Of a stretch of 64,000 nt of DNA, positions 59,114-64,000 are shown in pieces. Where the stretch lies: NCBI GenBank assembly GCA_030077755.1, contig JAQJZZ010000002.1, positions 744,001 through 808,000 on the forward strand, written 5' to 3'. This DNA is from Filosporella fistucella (taxonomy: Eukaryota; Ascomycota; Leotiomycetes; Helotiales). Each line of letters begins with the position of its first letter. The stretch's first letter is position 1. A program made the translations under genes and the position numbers. A model generated the notes under the pieces. That model had not been told where the DNA came from, searched no databases, and saw only the letters and a list, made by a program, of their open reading frames with translations.

Positions 59114-59895
59114 TTACACAGTCTCAACATGATCTGGCTCAACATGATTTCCTCCCTCTTGTTCGTCGGAAGCAGGGGTGAGCATCTGGATTGGAAGCTC
59201 GGGGAGATCTTTCGCAACGAAAATGGGTTGTTGTGTTGTCTCACGCTGAGCATCGCTGGCAGCAGCAGGCTTAGCCTTCAAGGGAGAAACAAATTTTAGA
59301 ATGATCTAATAAGCTCCAGTAAGCTGGGGTGGCAGAGCACAAGAGACGTATGATTAGTTACCTTGACGGGTTTCGATCCAGGAGTCCTTTGAATATCCTT
59401 GTCCTCAACACTGGTAATATCATTTTCCTTGACAAATTCCTCCTGAGCAAAGATCCTCTCGATCATTTTGTCTTCCCTCTAAAATGGTTATCAGCATGCT
59501 ACAAGTAGGACACGATGTATGCGTGCCATTACCTTAACCCAGTCAGCAAGATTATCCTCCCTTCGCCGTGTAAGGTAATCAATCCAAACTTCCTTCTTGT
59601 GGCGCTCGGCTTCAAAACACGTTCTCTTGATCGATGTTGTTTCGTCGATCAAAACTGCCACGTCGGTATTGATCGTCATCATTCGCGTCTTTCTTTCCAG
59701 TTCTGCCCAGAGCTGTACTATTTCATAGTCGACCAGCCTATCCACAACTTCGCTCGTCAGTATCCCATATTGTGTTGGAGTGATAAGTCCAGTCCCACCT
59801 TCCGGTCGTATGCCGTGATCGCTAAGATTCAGAAGCCTACATTGTTCTTTCAAGTCATCCAAACTCTCCCTCAACCAGTCTGTGAGTTGTTTCAT
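59114..59895 (-). CDS. Hypothetical protein, intact three-exon gene
   Basis: Exons 59895-59533, 59478-59362 and 59275-59114 on the minus strand (213 aa); both introns are GT-AG and keep frame. An upstream in-frame ATG at 60015 would add 40 residues without a recognisable signal. The N-terminal half is charged and helical (KQLTDWLRESLDDLKEQCRL, DYEIV..ELERKTRMMTIN). The C-terminal third is Glu/Lys/Pro-rich and probably disordered (EFVKENDITSVEDKDIQ, then AKPAAASDAQRE). I do not recognise a family. The same strand as the RS-rich gene upstream, and a tidy exon structure, support a real gene. Confidence 0.6.
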
Positions 59896-60458
59896 GGTGA
59901 TGGAAATTCCAAAGCAGCTTGATATCGGTCGCGAGTAGAGTGTGGTCGAGATTCGTAGATGTATGCGCAAAAGGTGTGGTTTCGAGTCAGATATACAAAA
60001 GGTTGATGGTTGCATTTAAGAGTTCGAATTTCAGGGGAGTTCATAGGCCGTCCGTTCCGATCAGATTGCCTTGGTTTCCAGCCTCGCTTAATAAAGGGGA
60101 AGCTGCGACGTTGTGAATGTCTCGCTTAGCTACTTTGACCCAGAAAACCATCATGATCATTCCAGATTGATGCTCACAACAGCTTTAAGGATGGATATCA
60201 ATCTAGCTTTGAAGATCTGGTAGTGAACCTTCAAGGAAAGACAAGGGGCAATAACATGGCCATTTAAGGCGTTAATATCTCAAGGTTTTCTTTCACAAGG
60301 ATCAACCATTTAATGTTTAGGAACAGATCATTTCGACAGAAGTGTCATTCAGCTATCTGCGTATCTGACTAGAAGCTTCTAAAGTCCATCTAGAAGAGCC
60401 ATGTAAGCCTCTATTGCCATACAGTAGATCGACCCTTGAAGTCATACGCAATTACTGT
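59896..60458. other. Intergenic between two same-strand genes
   Basis: No gene beyond the possible 40-codon 5' extension of the preceding gene (59896-60015). Confidence 0.5.
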
Positions 60459-61543
60459 TTAGTAATGGTCATCATAGACTCCTTTAAAGTAATCCCGGAC
60501 AAAGTCATTGAGATCTGGCAGCTTGGCAGCAGGAAGCTTGGAGTATACTCTTAATAGCATACCAGCAATCTCCAGCATCTCTCTGTCTATGAATGACAAA
60601 GCGTAGCCGGGCTTCTTCAAGAACCGTGGCATCTCAACCCAGATTAGAAGTCCTTCTTGAACCCGATACTTACGGAACCAAAATCTCGGGAAGTGCTTCT
60701 CAAATTCTCTGGTAAGGGTAATTGAATTGGGACCAAGGAATGAGTCGATTGCATCCTCTTGAGTCAGGAGGGACGAAAATCTTGGCCAGCCTCCTTGAGA
60801 TTTGAAGAAAACCTTCATACTGTACATAACGATTAGGCTTGAATGTAATAATTTTGATGTGTAACTCACTGAGTGCATTCATCATCCTCGCGAGCCAAGG
60901 GAATCTGGTGCTTGTCGAGAACAGGAGTAACACTTCTTGCGCGTCCTCTGACAGGTGGGGGAGCACGTCGTTCTTGAGGAGAGTCATTTTCCTTGCGATC
61001 ATTCCATACCGGGCGTTCATGAGCTTCTAAATCATGGCGAGGTGAGATTAGGCGGTGGTTTGCTTGACCATGTCTGGGATACGGCTCGACTGAAGGTCGG
61101 CGCTCACGATACACTTCTGAATCTTTTCGACGGGGTGAACGGCTTCTTGAGTGACGACGTGGCCTATCGGAACTGCGATGAGCGAAAGGGCGACGGTTGA
61201 TATTCTCCTCTTCATCTTGTCTTCCTTGGAATGTTCTGCTGTAGCTTTGGTGACCCCCTCCTCGACCTCCTCGACCACGATAGTTGTCGTGACGTGGTAT
61301 ACCCCTAGAACTAGAGCGATGATCATAACCGGTGGCATGAGCAGACATTGAAAGTGCAAATGTTTCGCTCTGGCCAGGAAGGGCAGGAGCGCGAGTACGA
61401 GCACGGGAGCGGGATGGCGATCGGGATCGGTAGTTTTTGTGGCTGCGGTTGATTCTGTTTGATGATTCAGAACGACCAAGTGAGCGTATGTATGGGCCGA
61501 TATCTTCAGGTTCGTCAGGTTTTCCTGAGTCAGCGCCCGCCAT
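60459..61543 (-). CDS. RS/RGG-rich protein, possible splicing-related factor
   Basis: Two exons on the minus strand, 61543-60870 and 60819-60459 (344 aa). Exon 1 encodes a basic, disordered region with RS/SR dipeptides (YRSRSPSRSRARTRAP, RPRRHSRSRSPRRK) and an RGG block (YRGRGGRGGGHQSYS), as in nuclear mRNA-processing proteins. Exon 2 encodes a compact C-terminal part (REFEKHFPRFWFRKYRVQEG, MPRFLKKPGYALSFIDREM) that I cannot assign. No RRM is seen. An alternative frame in exon 2 (continuing as YEGFLQISRRLAKIF) is open for 39 codons but loses the well-formed C-terminus, so I reject it. Divergent from the SAP-motif gene. Confidence 0.65.
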
Positions 61544-61901
61544 GATTGTGGTAGATGTGTCGAGGATGCTCGCGAAACTTGAATCGATAACTCATAAGAA
61601 GCCGCAACGCACGTGATGATATGACTTAACCTGAAAGATGCCTATCGTGCCTACCTACCTATGTAAGTCTAAGCTCTTAGGATTGAGAGTTAGCGCTGTT
61701 TAGATTCCGAGTGTCCGCTATAGCCGAAGCAAACGATAATTCGAAATCGAGAATGGGATTAAAATGTTCTATCTAATGTAGAGTGAAATTCCTCCCACAT
61801 CAGAATTGTCTGCGATTTGCGCTCACACACTTCCCACATTTCGATAAACAACAGAAAAGCTTGACAAGAGCAGATAGTTCATATTAGTGCCTTGGTTCAA
61901 T
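61544..61901. promoter_or_regulatory. Divergent promoter of the RS-rich and SAP-motif genes
   Basis: 358 bp between two divergent starts; no coding frame and no element I can name. Confidence 0.5.
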
Positions 61902-62969
61902 ATGGATAAATACAACATCGAAGACCACCATCCTTCCACACTCCAAGAGCTCATTGCCAAATGTCAAAAGCTCGGCATTGACTACAGCGGTACCAGGGAA
62001 ATACTTATTGAACGACTCTGCGAGTACGAAATCACTGTGAGGGAGATCAAATACTATGATGCCTGCAGAGGCTTCATGGGAAATGACCAAGAGTCTCTTG
62101 TTCTCCGCCAGAAGCTAACCGACCAGCACAATCTGTGTAAGCTGTTGTTGCAATCTCAAATTATGAAAGCAAGGGGAGTCACCATCGCAAATACGGCGAT
62201 ATCAAAGTCAGAGGAGTTAGACAAGGTTGTCCTGAGTCGTCAGATTGAACAGCTGAAGACTCGCCTTGAAGGTTATCCCGCAGTTTGTACGGAATTTGGT
62301 TCAACATCAGGCAGCAACAAGATGAGTGAGATGGACTTTGATAGAGCGAAAGAGAGGCTTGAGAAGCAAGATGGGAATATGAGTAACCGTTACGAAGATT
62401 TTGAAGGATTTCCTGATGAGAGCGAATTCACAGACGGAAGCGATGAAGGGGATGCGAAACATGATAACGCTGAGGTCCCTAACATCGCGAACCTTAGCAT
62501 CACCGAAGCTGGCAGAAATATTTACACCATCAAACGTTACTTCAGACTGTCCACTAATTCTCTACGTTATAAATGTCAGATGCGTGGTCTCCCCTCCGGC
62601 GGCAAAGCTTTCGATCTCTTCCTCCGGCTAGTAATCCACGATCATACCATTAGACGAATACAGTTCAGCGAAGATTGGAATGGCGTCACCGAACGAGGCT
62701 CGAAGCGCCGAGAAGCATACAAGAAATTGATGCGCCAATACAAAGAGGTCGAGCTACGAGTCAAGGAGGACATTGTTTCAGCTGAGAACGCTGCCGGTAT
62801 TCCAATGCTTGAAGAGGATCGGGCAACGAAGATGAAGACTTTGAATGCATTCAGCAGTAAGATTCTTGATTACTTGTCTACTGCACAACGAAACATGATG
62901 TATTTGGACATAGGAGATTGGGAATACGAGGAGAGTGGTGGAAGTGAGGATGTTGTGATGCGGGACTGA
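61902..62969 (+). CDS. SAP-motif-like protein of unknown function
   Basis: A single-exon gene of 355 aa from ATG 61902 (an upstream GTG in frame is not needed). The N-terminus STLQELIAKCQKLGIDYSGT followed by REILIERLCEYE fits the helix-turn-helix SAP motif, which binds AT-rich DNA in chromatin proteins. A second similar segment occurs late (LSTNSLRYKCQMRGLPSGGK AFDLFLRL, written with a gap). The middle is acidic (DESEFTDGSDEGDAKHDN) and the C-terminus is a charged coiled region. Nuclear location is inferred. I do not know a named orthologue. The frame is intact and composition is normal. Confidence 0.7.
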   Translation: MDKYNIEDHHPSTLQELIAKCQKLGIDYSGTREILIERLCEYEITVREIKYYDACRGFMGNDQESLVLRQKLTDQHNLCKLLLQSQIMKARGVTIANTAISKSEELDKVVLSRQIEQLKTRLEGYPAVCTEFGSTSGSNKMSEMDFDRAKERLEKQDGNMSNRYEDFEGFPDESEFTDGSDEGDAKHDNAEVPNIANLSITEAGRNIYTIKRYFRLSTNSLRYKCQMRGLPSGGKAFDLFLRLVIHDHTIRRIQFSEDWNGVTERGSKRREAYKKLMRQYKEVELRVKEDIVSAENAAGIPMLEEDRATKMKTLNAFSSKILDYLSTAQRNMMYLDIGDWEYEESGGSEDVVMRD

Positions 62970-63891
62970 GGCTAAAACCTGGGACAGCAAGATCTTTGCG
63001 AGATGAGATGAGGAGCAGGATATAGTAAGAGCTTGGACACAACTGTGGTATAATTGGGAGGCGTCTGAAATGAGCAAAATGATTGTCCAAACTTCTGTAA
63101 TAGTATCTCGCAAGGTATGCAACTTGCTGCAGCTTGACCGAAGCTAGAGTTCAAGCAACGTATCAACAACATTTCTGTACAGCCAATCCATAACTCTGTA
63201 TCCAAAAGCAAATTCTGCATCATAACTCCTAGCACTCGGTGCTATCTCGATCCCCACACAGTTAAGACATCTGGCACTTAAATCTGACGTACATCTGCCC
63301 CTGAAGATCATCGGCTAATTCAAGGCTCCAGATGCCAACAGTTAACATTGTGCTGAGATTACTTTTGAAGACAACAGTAGAATGTATATTGGATGTTGTT
63401 TTGCATATGCCGATGTGCTCACGTTGTATTCTAGGTAATATTTGACACAATCAGAGACATAATAAATTTTGTGGAGGATTACCCCGCGAACTGGTGGGGT
63501 GGAAATTGTGAGGAATGCCAAGAGCTGGGATCTTATTCCAATGCAGTGTTTGCTTGCCACTTGGGAGGATTGTGGAGCATGCAGCGATGGTTTAGAAATA
63601 AACAAGGTGCACCCGGTAGTATACGAAGAGGTTCCGACACTGAAATGGCGTAGATTTCTGCAAAATTCGCCGCGAAAATCACATCGACTTGGGTGAGGGC
63701 ACGATAGTATTCGTAAATGTTAGGAACGGATGGCTCACGTCATCGCCTGAATGTCAACCAATAGAGTTGGCATGGGAGACATGATATCATTATTTCATAC
63801 GAAGCTATCTAAGCTCGTTACAGTATCAAATAGACGCCTCTCTATCAAGATGTATTTCAGTACAATTACTATAGATCGTCAGCCTAAGTCG
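62970..63891. other. Intergenic, no gene supported
   Basis: Short frames at 63469-63696 and 63471-63653 have no conserved motif. The right end is the 3' flank of the partial dehydrogenase gene. Confidence 0.5.
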
Positions 63892-64000
63892 TTATAGTTT
63901 TAACTGTCCGGCACCAACCTCAGGATCCGCAATCTTCAGCACCTCCTTGCCAAAGTTCTTGCCCTGGAGCATTCCAACGAAGCCGTCGGGACCATTATCG
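63892..64000 (-). CDS. C-terminal end of an MDR-type (zinc-type alcohol dehydrogenase-like) oxidoreductase (partial)
   Basis: On the minus strand the frame enters from beyond the window and ends at TAA 63894-63892. The visible 35 residues include DGFVGMLQGKNFGKEVLKI, typical of the end of MDR-superfamily quinone/enoyl reductases (leukotriene B4 dehydrogenase-like). The rest, including the cofactor domain, lies outside. Subfamily is not resolved. Confidence 0.65.
   Translation of the reverse strand, partial: DNGPDGFVGMLQGKNFGKEVLKIADPEVGAGQLKL

Overview
The window is nuclear DNA of a filamentous ascomycete (Pezizomycotina; Leotiomycetes is my guess, with low confidence). The genes carry many short GT-AG introns (about 42-75 nt, several with CTAAC-type branch points). 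The families also fit: an AbaA-type TEA factor, a NoxA-type NADPH oxidase, Zn(II)2Cys6 regulators, a 2EXR protein and an ankyrin protein with a fungal N-terminal domain. I see no rRNA, tRNA, CRISPR array or intact transposon.

Layout. 1-7 kb: tail of an unrecognised secreted-type protein, a GPI-type M43 metalloprotease and a decayed SprT-like gene. 7.5-17.8 kb: a conserved core with an AbaA-like regulator, the rRNA-processing factor Mrd1, dynein light chain LC8 and the elongation factor ELL. 17.8-26 kb: an 8.2 kb gene desert, rich in microsatellites and in a short TACGGAG motif. 26-45 kb: accessory genes, namely a DUF2237 protein, an acidic ORF, a TRI101-like acetyltransferase pseudogene, a frameshifted metallo-beta-lactamase-fold gene, a Zn2Cys6 regulator, a DJ-1/PfpI protein, a NoxA-like oxidase with a damaged splice site, an NmrA-like reductase and a relic ORF. 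43-53.7 kb: an ankyrin protein, cytochrome b5 reductase Mcr1, a broken MFS drug-type transporter, a second Zn2Cys6 regulator and a 2EXR protein. 54-59 kb: three damaged genes (a SET-type relic, a gene of the family often labelled geranylgeranyl pyrophosphate synthetase, and an unknown gene). 59-64 kb: an unknown protein, an RS-rich protein, a SAP-motif protein and the tail of an MDR-type dehydrogenase.

Housekeeping genes here (mrd1, LC8, ELL, mcr1) are intact, while at least seven accessory genes are broken. The nonsense codons and damaged splice sites I could interpret all fit G:C to A:T changes, and several frameshifts fall in homopolymer runs. This suggests gene decay, with assembly error as an alternative for the indels only. 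The most striking intact regulatory signal is upstream of the AbaA-like gene: seven copies of the TEA-factor site CATTCY, all on the gene's own strand, which fits autoregulation. All exon boundaries were read by eye and are predictions.
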